Source of the DNA: Verrucomicrobiota bacterium
GTDB lineage: Bacteria; Verrucomicrobiota; Verrucomicrobiia; Opitutales; UBA953
Direction: 5' to 3'
Length of the DNA stretch: 8,826 nucleotides
Assembly (NCBI GenBank): GCA_009924965.1
Contig: RFQN01000052.1
Span: 1 to 8,826 of the forward strand
The notes beneath the pieces were generated by a model. It made no database searches. It was not told where the DNA came from and saw only the letters and a list, made by a program, of their open reading frames with translations. Positions within the stretch are counted from its first letter, which is position 1. Each line of letters begins with the position of its first letter. Made by a program: the position numbers and the translations under genes. Shown here in pieces: positions 1 through 6,164 of this stretch.

Positions 1-620
1 AGGAGGTTCGCGGGGATCGCCGCGCAATGCACCGCCATGAAGGGCCCCTTCGCGCGGGGGCTCGCCTGATGGATCATCTGGGCGAACAGTTCCTTGCCCG
101 TGCCGGTCTCGCCGAGCAGTAGGACGGTCGCGTTGGAAGTGGCCACGGAGCGCACCTGTTCGATGGCATGCTGCAGGGCGGCGGAGGAACCGACCACCTC
201 GCCAAGGGAGAACTTGCGGTCGAGGCGCGTCTTGAGAACCGCCACTTCCTTTTCCGTCGCACGCGCCTTCAGGCCGCGTTCGAGGAGCAGCTCGACCTGG
301 CGGAGGTCGACGGGCTTCTGCATGAACCAATAGGCGCCGCGGCTCATCGCCTGCACCGCGGTCTCCACGTCGCCGTAAGCCGTCATCATCAGGCAAACCG
401 GTTGCGGCGAAAGCTTCAAGGCGCGGTCGATGACCGCCATGCCGTCTTCGCCGGCCATCCGGAGGTCCGTCAGCACCGCGTCGGGCGGCACGTCCTGCAT
501 CAGGCGCGCGGCTTCCGTGGCGTCCTTGGCCACGAACGTCTCATACTTATCCTCCAGGGCCGAGCGCAGGCCTTCGCGCGTATGCTTCTCGTCGTCGACA
601 ATCAGAACAGTAGGTTTCAT
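1..620 (-). CDS. NtrC-family sigma-54-dependent response regulator (C-terminus beyond window edge)
   Basis: Partial gene; about 206 N-terminal residues are present. Residues 1-115 form a receiver domain: acidic pair Asp9-Asp10, phosphoacceptor Asp52 in the LTDLRMAGEDG context, switch Thr80 and Lys102 in KPVD. After a linker helix, a sigma-54 interaction AAA+ ATPase domain begins near residue 140 (EVVGSSAALQ) with Walker A GETGTGKE at 170-177. By family knowledge, phosphorylation by a partner histidine kinase drives ATP-dependent opening of sigma-54 promoters. The GAFTGA loop, Walker B, arginine finger and DNA-binding helix-turn-helix would lie off the left edge, so activator competence cannot be judged here. 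The ATG overlaps the hemA stop codon by 4 bases, implying translational coupling to hemA. No cognate kinase is visible; it may lie further left. Confidence 0.93.
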   Translation of the reverse strand, partial: MKPTVLIVDDEKHTREGLRSALEDKYETFVAKDATEAARLMQDVPPDAVLTDLRMAGEDGMAVIDRALKLSPQPVCLMMTAYGDVETAVQAMSRGAYWFMQKPVDLRQVELLLERGLKARATEKEVAVLKTRLDRKFSLGEVVGSSAALQHAIEQVRSVATSNATVLLLGETGTGKELFAQMIHQASPRAKGPFMAVHCAAIPANL

Positions 621-1657
621 GGGGTACCAGATTCAGGACGTTGCGCCGCGCCCCAGACCCGGGCGGCTTTTTCGGTGAGCGCGGTGCGGGCGCGGGCCAC
701 TTCGGCCAAGCGCGCTTGGAGGTTGGCGTTCGCCACCGAGGAAAGGTCGTCGAGGTCGCACAGGTAGGCGCCTTCGACGTGGCGGCTGGCCGCATCGAAG
801 TTCCGCGGCACGCCGAGGTCGACCAAGAGCAAGGGGCGGCCTTGGCGGCGACCCGTGAATCCGCGGATCGTCTCGGCGTCGAGCAGAGCGCGTTCCACGG
901 AAGCGCACCCGACGATGACATCGTGGGCGTGCGCCTGCTGCAGCGCATCGGCGAGGGTCAACGAGGAGCCCGCGAATTCTTCGGCCAAGGCGCGCGCGTT
1001 CTCGAACGTGCGCGACGCGACCGACACCTGGGTGGCGCCGCGCGAGACCAGCGCCTGCACGACCTGCCGACCGACCTCACCCGTGCCGAGGACCAGCACG
1101 CGGGCTTCGGCCAGTTGCCCGAAGACGCGGCTCGCCAGCTCGACGGCGACATTGCCGAGGCTGACATGGCCCTGGGAAATCCCCGTGTTCGTGCGGGCCC
1201 AAGCACCGGCCTGGAAGGCGCGCTGGAAAATGCGGTTGAGGATCGGCCCGGTCATCCCGCGCGCGAGCGCGTCGGCATAGGCGTCCTTGGCCTGACCGGC
1301 GATCTCCGCTTCCCCGATCATCTGCGAGTCCAAGCCGGACACGACCGCGAACAAATGCTCCACCGCCTGTAGCCCGGGAATCGGACGGAGGTGTCGGTCC
1401 AAGGCCTCCGGCGTCACGCCGGTCGCCTGCATCAACGCGGCGCGCGCGTGGAGGGCGGCCGCTTCATCGCCGATGGCGTAGGCTTCGAGCCGGTTGCACG
1501 TGGCGAGCAACACGACCTCCGCGAGGCCGGCGGCGCGCGCCGCCTGATAGAAAGTCTCCACGCCGGCTGGAGAGACGCTGAAGGCCGCGCGCGCATCGAG
1601 GCCGGCGGTGTGGTGCGTGGCGCTCAGCGCCACCAGAGTGGTCGGGCGGGCGCTCAT
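617..1657 (-). CDS. hemA: Glutamyl-tRNA reductase, short form
   Basis: Catalyses NADPH-dependent reduction of glutamyl-tRNA(Glu) to glutamate-1-semialdehyde, the first committed step of C5-pathway tetrapyrrole synthesis. The catalytic domain has LSATHHTAGL near 11-20, nucleophile Cys54 in LLATCNRLEAY, and the SGLDSQMIGEAEIAGQAKDA signature at 107-126. The NADP-binding Rossmann segment is LVLGTGEVGRQ near 188-198, followed by VASRT, VDLGVPRNFD at 279-288 and CDLDDL at 300-305. The start at 1657 is preferred because it overlaps the upstream gene's stop as ATGA; 18 more in-frame residues up to 1711 would lie inside the neighbour and look unlike the family. At 346 residues the protein ends around the spinal helix and lacks most or all of the roughly 100-residue C-terminal dimerisation domain of enzymes such as E. 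coli HemA (about 418 residues). Its own stop overlaps the next regulator gene. Confidence 0.95.
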   Translation of the reverse strand: MSARPTTLVALSATHHTAGLDARAAFSVSPAGVETFYQAARAAGLAEVVLLATCNRLEAYAIGDEAAALHARAALMQATGVTPEALDRHLRPIPGLQAVEHLFAVVSGLDSQMIGEAEIAGQAKDAYADALARGMTGPILNRIFQRAFQAGAWARTNTGISQGHVSLGNVAVELASRVFGQLAEARVLVLGTGEVGRQVVQALVSRGATQVSVASRTFENARALAEEFAGSSLTLADALQQAHAHDVIVGCASVERALLDAETIRGFTGRRQGRPLLLVDLGVPRNFDAASRHVEGAYLCDLDDLSSVANANLQARLAEVARARTALTEKAARVWGAAQRPESGTP

Positions 1658-2511
1658 CGGGCGTGCGGTAAGGAAAGCCAGAGCGCCAAAAGCGCCGGGA
1701 GCAACAGCCACAGCGACCCACGGGCGAAGGTCGCTCCGCTGATGGCCGCGCGGCGGCGCAGCACGATGAGCGCGCCGGCGAGGAGCAACGTCGCGCCCGC
1801 CATCGCCAGCTTCGGGAAATTGCTGAAACCGGCTGGGCTCGTGAACGCATCGACCGCGCCGATGACGACGGAGAGCCCGAGCGTCCAGACCGCGGCACCC
1901 ATCAGATGGGCGCCGACCTTGTCCATCGGCACCAATGCGGGGAGCAAGCCGTAGATCCCGCCGAACTTACGTTGGGCGAGCGCGCGGTCCTGCAACCAGT
2001 AAGCGAGCGCGTTGAGCGCTTGAGCAGCCAAGAGGCAGTAGGCCAGGATCGCCGCACCGATGTGCACGCGGATCAGCGGCTTCACCGTCGTGGTGAACGC
2101 ATGTGTTTCGCCACCGAGACGACTAGCCACGAACACACAGAGCATCGTGGCGGAGGAAATCACCCAGACCGGGAGACGGTGCTCGAAGGTCAGGTCCAAG
2201 AAAATGGCCAAGCCAGCCAAGCCCCAACCGATGGACAGCAGCATCCCCGCGGAGCTATCGACCGGCAGGGTATTCCGGGTGAGCCCATCGGCGGCCAAGA
2301 AGATCGTCAGCAACAGCCAGCCTGCCCGCAGGAGCCAGACACCAACCGCGGGGAAGCTGCGGGCGGAGGGGGCCGTTCGCGCCTGCCAATCCCAAGCGGC
2401 GCTCACTAGGAAGATAAAGGCGCACACCATAGCCATAGCCCCTTGAGGAAGGGGGAGGGGGGTATCTCCTGCCAAGACGGCCATACCCCAATCTAGACGA
2501 AGGTGTGACAT
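1654..2511 (-). CDS. CcsA/HemX-like cytochrome c assembly-family membrane protein
   Basis: A 285-residue polytopic inner-membrane protein with about eight hydrophobic segments (roughly 26-42, 56-73, 88-106, 114-131, 147-170, 203-222, 234-250 and 266-281). The segment RVHIGAAILAYCLLAAQALN (148-167), continuing into ALAYWLQDR, resembles the conserved core of the CcsA/HemX family, as does MDKVGAHLMGAAVW (196-209). CcsA proteins handle heme for cytochrome c maturation. HemX relatives sit next to hemA and in Bacillus affect HemA level. The Trp-rich WWD motif and following WDPKE typical of true CcsA are not seen, and few histidines remain (His150, His202), so a HemX-like role tied to hemA is the better inference. 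A GGGGGG run upstream of the ATG may be the ribosome binding site. The stop overlaps the hemA start as ATGA. Family assignment is fairly sure; exact function is not. Confidence 0.8.
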   Translation of the reverse strand: MSHLRLDWGMAVLAGDTPLPLPQGAMAMVCAFIFLVSAAWDWQARTAPSARSFPAVGVWLLRAGWLLLTIFLAADGLTRNTLPVDSSAGMLLSIGWGLAGLAIFLDLTFEHRLPVWVISSATMLCVFVASRLGGETHAFTTTVKPLIRVHIGAAILAYCLLAAQALNALAYWLQDRALAQRKFGGIYGLLPALVPMDKVGAHLMGAAVWTLGLSVVIGAVDAFTSPAGFSNFPKLAMAGATLLLAGALIVLRRRAAISGATFARGSLWLLLPALLALWLSLPHAR

Positions 2512-2512
2512 T

Positions 2513-2544
2513 TTGGCAACCCCCCATAATTGGGTATTTTACCC
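2513..2544 (+). promoter_or_regulatory. Candidate promoter for the DUF5069 gene with a palindrome over the -10
   Basis: TTGGCA at 2513-2518 and TATTTT at 2535-2540 are separated by 16 bp and resemble sigma-70 -35 and -10 elements, predicting a start near 2547 and a leader of about 42 nt. The -10 lies inside the perfect inverted repeat GGGTATTTTACCC (2532-2544), a possible operator. This AT-rich patch is the only gap between the divergent heme block and the DUF5069 gene, so promoters for both should lie in 2512-2588. No convincing minus-strand -35/-10 pair was found. Prediction from pattern only. Confidence 0.35.
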
Positions 2545-2588
2545 TGTTTACTTGCGAAAGAGGGGGTTGAGGCTACTTTTCGTGAATT

Positions 2589-3053
2589 ATGGCCTACGAC
2601 CCCTATGATCTGACCCAACACCCCCCTCGCAGCCCCCGTTGCCGCCTGGGTGGCCTAGTCATCCTCCCCCGCATGCTCGACAAGCTCCGCCTGCACGCCC
2701 GCGGCGCCTTGCACGCCGATTTCGTCAACAACCTCGGTAAGGCCTTCGACGACCGTTGCTGCCAATACCTCGGCATCAAGTACGACGAACTCCGCGTCTG
2801 GGTGCTCGGCAATCCGGCCGTGACCGACGAAGAGGTCATGGCTTGGGCTGAGGCCCGGGGGCGTAAACTGACCACGAACGACATCGAGATCTGGAATGGC
2901 TTCATGACCAAGCGCGGCTGGCGCGACGAGGCCAACGAGGTGCTCCTGCGCCGCCTGAAGGAGAACCAGCTCGGGCCCGAAGCCGGCGTCGACACCATGT
3001 TCGACTACATCGAGGTCGACGAGGGTCGTCCGGCCCGCCGACAGGCCCTCTGA
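2589..3053 (+). CDS. DUF5069 domain-containing protein
   Basis: A 154-residue soluble protein that I recognise as DUF5069 from its N-terminal signature DLTQHPPRSPRCRLGGLVILPRMLDKLR (residues 7-34, key residues PPRSPR, LGG, LPR, DK), followed by a Tyr/Asp-containing middle segment and the acidic GNPAVTDEEVMAWAEARG region near 79-96. The family is common in Verrucomicrobiota and related phyla; as far as I know it has no assigned biochemical function, so none is proposed. It is complete at both ends with no signal peptide or membrane segment. The ATG at 2589 directly precedes the conserved motif, although no clear Shine-Dalgarno sequence lies upstream. The C-terminus (about 115-154) is more variable and ends in basic residues. 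It faces the heme block divergently and is separated by 162 bp from the next plus-strand gene. Confidence 0.85.
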   Translation: MAYDPYDLTQHPPRSPRCRLGGLVILPRMLDKLRLHARGALHADFVNNLGKAFDDRCCQYLGIKYDELRVWVLGNPAVTDEEVMAWAEARGRKLTTNDIEIWNGFMTKRGWRDEANEVLLRRLKENQLGPEAGVDTMFDYIEVDEGRPARRQAL

Positions 3054-3067
3054 ACGGCGGTTGGGGA

Positions 3068-3111
3068 TTGAGTCGGGGCCGATAATTCATATTAGTCATA
3101 GGAGTCGACTC
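3068..3111 (+). promoter_or_regulatory. Candidate promoter and palindrome upstream of the membrane-protein pair
   Basis: TTGAGT (3068-3073) and TATTAG (3090-3095) with 16-bp spacing form a possible sigma-70 promoter in an unusually AT-rich patch. The perfect 10-bp palindrome GAGTCGACTC (3102-3111) would lie at the predicted start site and could be an operator. The rest of the 3054-3215 gap holds no gene that I can support, and a transcript from here would have a leader of roughly 110 nt before the ATG at 3216. Low certainty. Confidence 0.25.
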
Positions 3112-3200
3112 GTCCGTCCTCGGCGGAATGGTCGCCTCCCTCTTCGCGTGCCCGCCTCCCGTTTCCATCCCACGCCCTTTGCGGGTCACGCCCTGGCGGC

Positions 3201-3208
3201 AGGAGAGG
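3201..3208 (+). promoter_or_regulatory. Shine-Dalgarno site fixing the start of the first membrane protein
   Basis: AGGAGAGG lies 7 nt before the ATG at 3216 and is the clearest ribosome binding site in the window. It supports the 3216 start over an overlapping reading frame that opens at 3128 in another phase and encodes only low-complexity Arg/His/Gln-rich sequence. Confidence 0.7.
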
Positions 3209-3215
3209 TGGCTGT

Positions 3216-3701
3216 ATGGTGACGTTGGACGTCATCTTCGCGGACGCTGCCGTCGAGGCCGTCAAGGTCGTCAAGGACCCGAATGCGGTCACCAACAACT
3301 TCCAAGGCGCGATCCTGGCCTTCAAGAAGGGCGGCTGGATCGTCTCCCTCATCGGCGCGGCCGCGATGGTCGGCCGTCTGCTCATCGACGACGCCGCGGA
3401 CGCCAATTGGCGCCGTTCGGCCAAGCACATCCTGGCCGCGGCGCTCTTCGCCATCATCGCCTTCTTCGTCACCTACCAGTGGGAGATGTCCGCCATCAAC
3501 AAGGCCATCATCCAAGGCCTGACCGGCGCCTTGGCCCCCGAGCTCGTCGATTGGATCTCCGCCAATATCAAGTCCAAGCTCGGCATCAAGGAGCGGAAAC
3601 CCAAGGGCCGGGGCCGCAAGCGTTCTTCCGGCCGCAAGCGTTCCAAGCCGAAGGCTCCCGCCGCCGCGCCCCCTAAACCTTCTCGGCGTAAGCCGCGCTG
3701 A
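3216..3701 (+). CDS. Small two-helix membrane protein with strongly basic C-terminal tail, function unknown
   Basis: 161 residues; I do not recognise a family. Visible layout: an N-terminal region of about 38 residues; membrane helix 1 at about 41-57 (WIVSLIGAAAMVGRLLI); a short loop DDAADANWRRSAK; membrane helix 2 at about 72-88 (ILAAALFAIIAFFVTYQW); a probably amphipathic stretch at 95-122; then about 38 residues almost entirely Lys, Arg, Pro, Ala, Ser and Gly. By the positive-inside rule both ends should be cytoplasmic. The tail contains GRKRS twice (133-137 and 139-143), encoded by a 14-bp DNA repeat. Such a tail could contact nucleic acid, ribosomes or acidic lipid; that is inference. 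A strong Shine-Dalgarno site precedes the ATG. The gene lies 27 bp upstream of a second membrane-protein gene, probably co-transcribed. Phage-type holin or pilin-like alternatives were considered without decisive support. Confidence 0.75.
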   Translation: MVTLDVIFADAAVEAVKVVKDPNAVTNNFQGAILAFKKGGWIVSLIGAAAMVGRLLIDDAADANWRRSAKHILAAALFAIIAFFVTYQWEMSAINKAIIQGLTGALAPELVDWISANIKSKLGIKERKPKGRGRKRSSGRKRSKPKAPAAAPPKPSRRKPR

Positions 3702-3728
3702 CCTCTTTAATATGAAAACCACCCAACT

Positions 3729-4181
3729 ATGAGTGCCACCCGATCCAGACGTCGAATCGCCAAGGGAGGCTTGGTCCAAGCCGAAGCCGGCATCGTCGGC
3801 ATGACCGTCGTGACGTTGCTCGTCTCCCTCGCCGGCCTGTGGTTCAGCCACGAGCTCAAGGACACCACCGAGCGCGTGCGCGGAGCCACCGTGAACATCC
3901 AGTCCTCCGTCGATGCCTACAAGAAGGCCATGAAGTCGACCGAGACCGCCGTCGTGCTCATCACCGAGGAGGGCACGAAGTCCGACAACAAGAAGGTCGA
4001 GGAGGCCGCCAACAAGGCCGTGGCCGCCCTCATCAACGCCGAGCGCGACACCAAGGACTGTATCACGCTGCTGGATCAGGTCCTTAAGTTGCTCGCCACC
4101 TACGAGACCACCACGGTGACCTTCGCGGGTTGTTCGCTGATCTTCGCTTTGTTCGTCATCATCCGCCAGTTCAAGCTCTAG
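3729..4181 (+). CDS. Membrane protein with two terminal helices flanking a helical domain, function unknown
   Basis: 150 residues; no family recognised. The N-terminus is basic (MSATRSRRRIAKGG, cytoplasmic by the positive-inside rule). A membrane helix follows at about 21-40 (GIVGMTVVTLLVSLAGLWFS). Residues 41-126 are charged, Ala/Lys/Glu/Thr-rich and look mostly helical, with heptad-like spacing compatible with a helical hairpin or coiled coil (for example KVEEAANKAVAALINAERDTKD near 89-110). The C-terminal helix is at about 128-146, followed by RQFKL. This topology would place the helical domain outside the cytoplasmic membrane. One Cys (111) lies in that domain and another (135) in the second helix. 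The architecture loosely recalls a minimal sensor or receptor four-helix module, but no signalling domain follows. No clear Shine-Dalgarno site is seen. It probably forms a unit with the basic-tailed protein just upstream. Confidence 0.75.
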   Translation: MSATRSRRRIAKGGLVQAEAGIVGMTVVTLLVSLAGLWFSHELKDTTERVRGATVNIQSSVDAYKKAMKSTETAVVLITEEGTKSDNKKVEEAANKAVAALINAERDTKDCITLLDQVLKLLATYETTTVTFAGCSLIFALFVIIRQFKL

Positions 4182-4193
4182 CGGTACGACCGC
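4181..4193. other. Small hairpin in the convergent gap between the membrane-protein pair and thiL
   Basis: GCGGT and ACCGC (4181-4185, 4189-4193) form a 5-bp stem with a 3-nt loop, starting at the last base of the upstream stop codon. It fills most of the 17-bp space between two converging genes. It could act as a weak shared terminator, but no T tract follows on either strand. Confidence 0.25.
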
Positions 4194-4198
4194 GGCGC

Positions 4199-5161
4199 TC
4201 AGCCGAAGTGGCTGAAGCCTTGGGCCTTGATCGGCTGCTGGTCGGCGGCGTCGCAGAGGCGGCCGGAGCCCTTGGCCACGGTGCCGAGGGCGGTCAGCGG
4301 CGTGCTAGGGAAGGTCTTGGCGAAGGTCGCGGCGATGAAGTCGGCTTGGTCGGCGCGCACCGCGAAGAGGAGCTCATAGTCCTCGCCGTCCTGCAGCGCG
4401 TGTTCGAGCGCGGGCTTGCCGTCGTGCTTGGCTAGCTTGGTGGCGGCCTCGGAGACCGGCAGCTGCTTGAGGTCGACGAGCGCGTCCAGCTTCGGCCCGA
4501 GCAGGCCCGGTAGATCCTTGGCCAAGCCGTCGGAGAGGTCAGTGCAGGCGGTGACGGCGCCTTGGGCGCCGAGCCATTCGCCCTCAGCCAAGCGGGCCTT
4601 GAAGTTCAGGTGATGGCCGTAGATCGAGCCGCCGAGGTGTCCGGTGACGAAGAGCACGTCGCCGACCTGGGCGGTGCGGCGCGTGAGCACGCGGTAGGCG
4701 AAGCCCTGGATGGCGAGGGTCGCGCTGAACGTGCCGGGCTGGGTGCGGCACACGTCGCCGCCGACGAGCTTCAGGCCGGCTTGTGCGGCGGCGCGGCCCG
4801 CGCCGTGGGCGAAGTCCTCGAGCCACTGGGCGTCGATGTCCGGCCCCATCAAAATCGAGAGCATCGCGTCGCCAGGGGTGGCGCCGGCGGCCGCGAGGTC
4901 GCTGAGGTTGCGTTGGATGAGCTTGGCGCCGGCCTTGGCGCCGGAGCAGGAGAGGTCGAAGTGGCGGCCGAAGACGACGGAGTCGATCGACGACACGCGG
5001 TACGGGCGCTCTTGGTGGGCGGGGAAGATGGCGCAGTCGCCGCCAGGGCCGGCGGGGAAGGGCGGGCAGGCGTCGGCCAGCGCGGCGACGATGCGGTCGA
5101 TGAGCTCGGCTTCGGTCAACTTACCGACGCTGAGTTCGCTTTGCTTCGTGAAGACGCCCAT
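4199..5161 (-). CDS. thiL: Thiamine-monophosphate kinase
   Basis: 320 residues, normal length. ThiL phosphorylates thiamine monophosphate with ATP to give thiamine diphosphate, the last step of cofactor synthesis, in the cytoplasm. It belongs to the PurM/SelD-like ATP-binding superfamily. Visible motifs: SSIDSVVFGRHFD (57-69, equivalent to the family TVDxxxxGxHF), NLSDLAAAGATPGDAMLSI (85-103), GGDVCR (134-139), GDVLFVTGHLGGSIYG (167-182), CTDLSDGLAKDL (206-217) and QDGEDYELLF (257-266). The N-terminal GDD metal/ATP motif is altered to PGGDCA (39-44), so one of the paired aspartates is glycine. AAGGA lies 7 nt upstream of the ATG on the coding strand. It is the last gene of the minus-strand block, about 70 bp after the CPBP gene, and converges with the membrane-protein pair. 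Confidence 0.93.
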   Translation of the reverse strand: MGVFTKQSELSVGKLTEAELIDRIVAALADACPPFPAGPGGDCAIFPAHQERPYRVSSIDSVVFGRHFDLSCSGAKAGAKLIQRNLSDLAAAGATPGDAMLSILMGPDIDAQWLEDFAHGAGRAAAQAGLKLVGGDVCRTQPGTFSATLAIQGFAYRVLTRRTAQVGDVLFVTGHLGGSIYGHHLNFKARLAEGEWLGAQGAVTACTDLSDGLAKDLPGLLGPKLDALVDLKQLPVSEAATKLAKHDGKPALEHALQDGEDYELLFAVRADQADFIAATFAKTFPSTPLTALGTVAKGSGRLCDAADQQPIKAQGFSHFG

Positions 5162-5231
5162 GGTGCGTCCTTGATGGAGGCTTTTCGGCGGCTCGGCAAT
5201 CCTCCGCTCGGGGAATCCCCGCGACCAGCGC

Positions 5232-6164
5232 CTAGAACTGGGTCGACGCGTGCGGGGCGAGGATCAGCCAGATGAAGGTGACCAGGTTGAACAGCATGTG
5301 GATGCCGATGCAGGTCAGGAGGCCGAAGCGGTCGCGGAAGATGCACTGCACGGCGCCAAAGGCCGCCAAGGGCAGGAAGGCCGAGAGGCTGCCGTGAATG
5401 ATGCCGAAGATGAGGCCGGTCAGGACGATGGCATAGCCGCGGGGCAGCCAGCCTTTGAGGAGCGGGTAGAGCGTGCCGCGGAAGGCGAGTTCCTCGGCGA
5501 TGGGCGCGCCGACGACGATCGACAGGCCGAACGCGATGATGGGCGCCCAGGAGCCGGACCAATCGAAGTCTACGACCATCTGCACGACGGCTTGAGGTTC
5601 GTCGGGCAGGAGCTGCCCCTGCGTCTCGCAGACGTAGTAGAAGCCCTTCCAGAGCAAGGCGGCCATCATGGCGACGGCGAAGATCGCCAAGTAGGTCTGG
5701 AGGAGCGTGCTGACGCGGAAGGCGCGGCCGGCGAGGCGGATCTCGTCGATGCCGTCAATCGGCGCGGTGGGGGCGGCGATGCCTTCCACGCTGGCCGAAG
5801 GTGCCCAATGCACGGTGCCGGGCGCGGCCAAGGTGAAGGTGAGCAGCGTCAGCGCGGTCAGGCCTTGGCCGGTCAGGGCCGTGAGGCCCAAGCTGAGCAT
5901 GCCTTGGCCGAAGAGGCTGCCGGTGAAACTCAAGATGACGCCGGCGCCGATCATGCTGACCAAGAAGAGCAGGATGGGTGCGGGTGACAGGAAGAACGTG
6001 ACGGCCTGCCTGATCCATGCAGGCAAGTTGGAGCCGAAGAAGTGGCGGGGGTGGTCCACCGCCGGGTGCGCGACATGCCGGGTCAGGAACCACACGCCCG
6101 CGAGGGCCGTCACGACGGACCAAGCGATGAAGAGGTAGTCCCCTAAGCCCAAGGGCGTGTCCAT
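5232..6164 (-). CDS. CPBP (Rce1-like) family intramembrane metalloprotease
   Basis: 310-residue polytopic membrane protein with hydrophobic segments near 8-28, 54-80, 88-113, 153-172, 207-223, 245-262 and 283-303. The three CPBP/Abi motifs are intact near the C-terminus: EELAFR (Glu224, Glu225, Arg229), FGIIH (Phe253, His257) and HMLFN (His289, Asn293), which form the active site in Rce1-type proteases. Substrates are unknown; bacterial members have been tied to peptide maturation, bacteriocin self-immunity and membrane-protein processing. An extramembrane stretch at about 117-150 (PGTVHWAPSASVEGIAAPTAPIDGIDEI) separates an N-terminal membrane bundle from the protease core. The ATG abuts the TAA of the dihydroorotase-like gene, so translation is probably coupled, yet nothing suggests a role in pyrimidine metabolism. 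Confidence 0.9.
   Translation of the reverse strand: MDTPLGLGDYLFIAWSVVTALAGVWFLTRHVAHPAVDHPRHFFGSNLPAWIRQAVTFFLSPAPILLFLVSMIGAGVILSFTGSLFGQGMLSLGLTALTGQGLTALTLLTFTLAAPGTVHWAPSASVEGIAAPTAPIDGIDEIRLAGRAFRVSTLLQTYLAIFAVAMMAALLWKGFYYVCETQGQLLPDEPQAVVQMVVDFDWSGSWAPIIAFGLSIVVGAPIAEELAFRGTLYPLLKGWLPRGYAIVLTGLIFGIIHGSLSAFLPLAAFGAVQCIFRDRFGLLTCIGIHMLFNLVTFIWLILAPHASTQF

Noticed and set aside
641..1372. A 243-residue plus-strand frame antisense to hemA
   Set aside because: No family features; the opposite strand carries all hemA motifs.
1658..1711. Upstream in-frame start of hemA, adding 18 residues
   Set aside because: The extension lies inside the upstream gene and is unlike HemA N-termini; the ATGA overlap start at 1657 fits the family and the other gene junctions.
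3128..3676. An overlapping plus-strand frame that starts before the basic-tailed membrane protein
   Set aside because: It encodes Arg/His/Gln/Gly-rich shadow sequence, whereas the 3216 frame has a good Shine-Dalgarno site and clear membrane helices.
3216..4181. Prophage or mobile island call for the two membrane-protein genes
   Set aside because: No integrase, structural phage gene, tRNA or attachment repeats are seen, and composition matches the flanking genes.
5209..5221. Hairpin CGGGG-AAT-CCCCG in the CPBP-thiL gap as a terminator
   Set aside because: The stem is only 5 bp and no T tract follows on the minus strand; thiL is probably co-transcribed.
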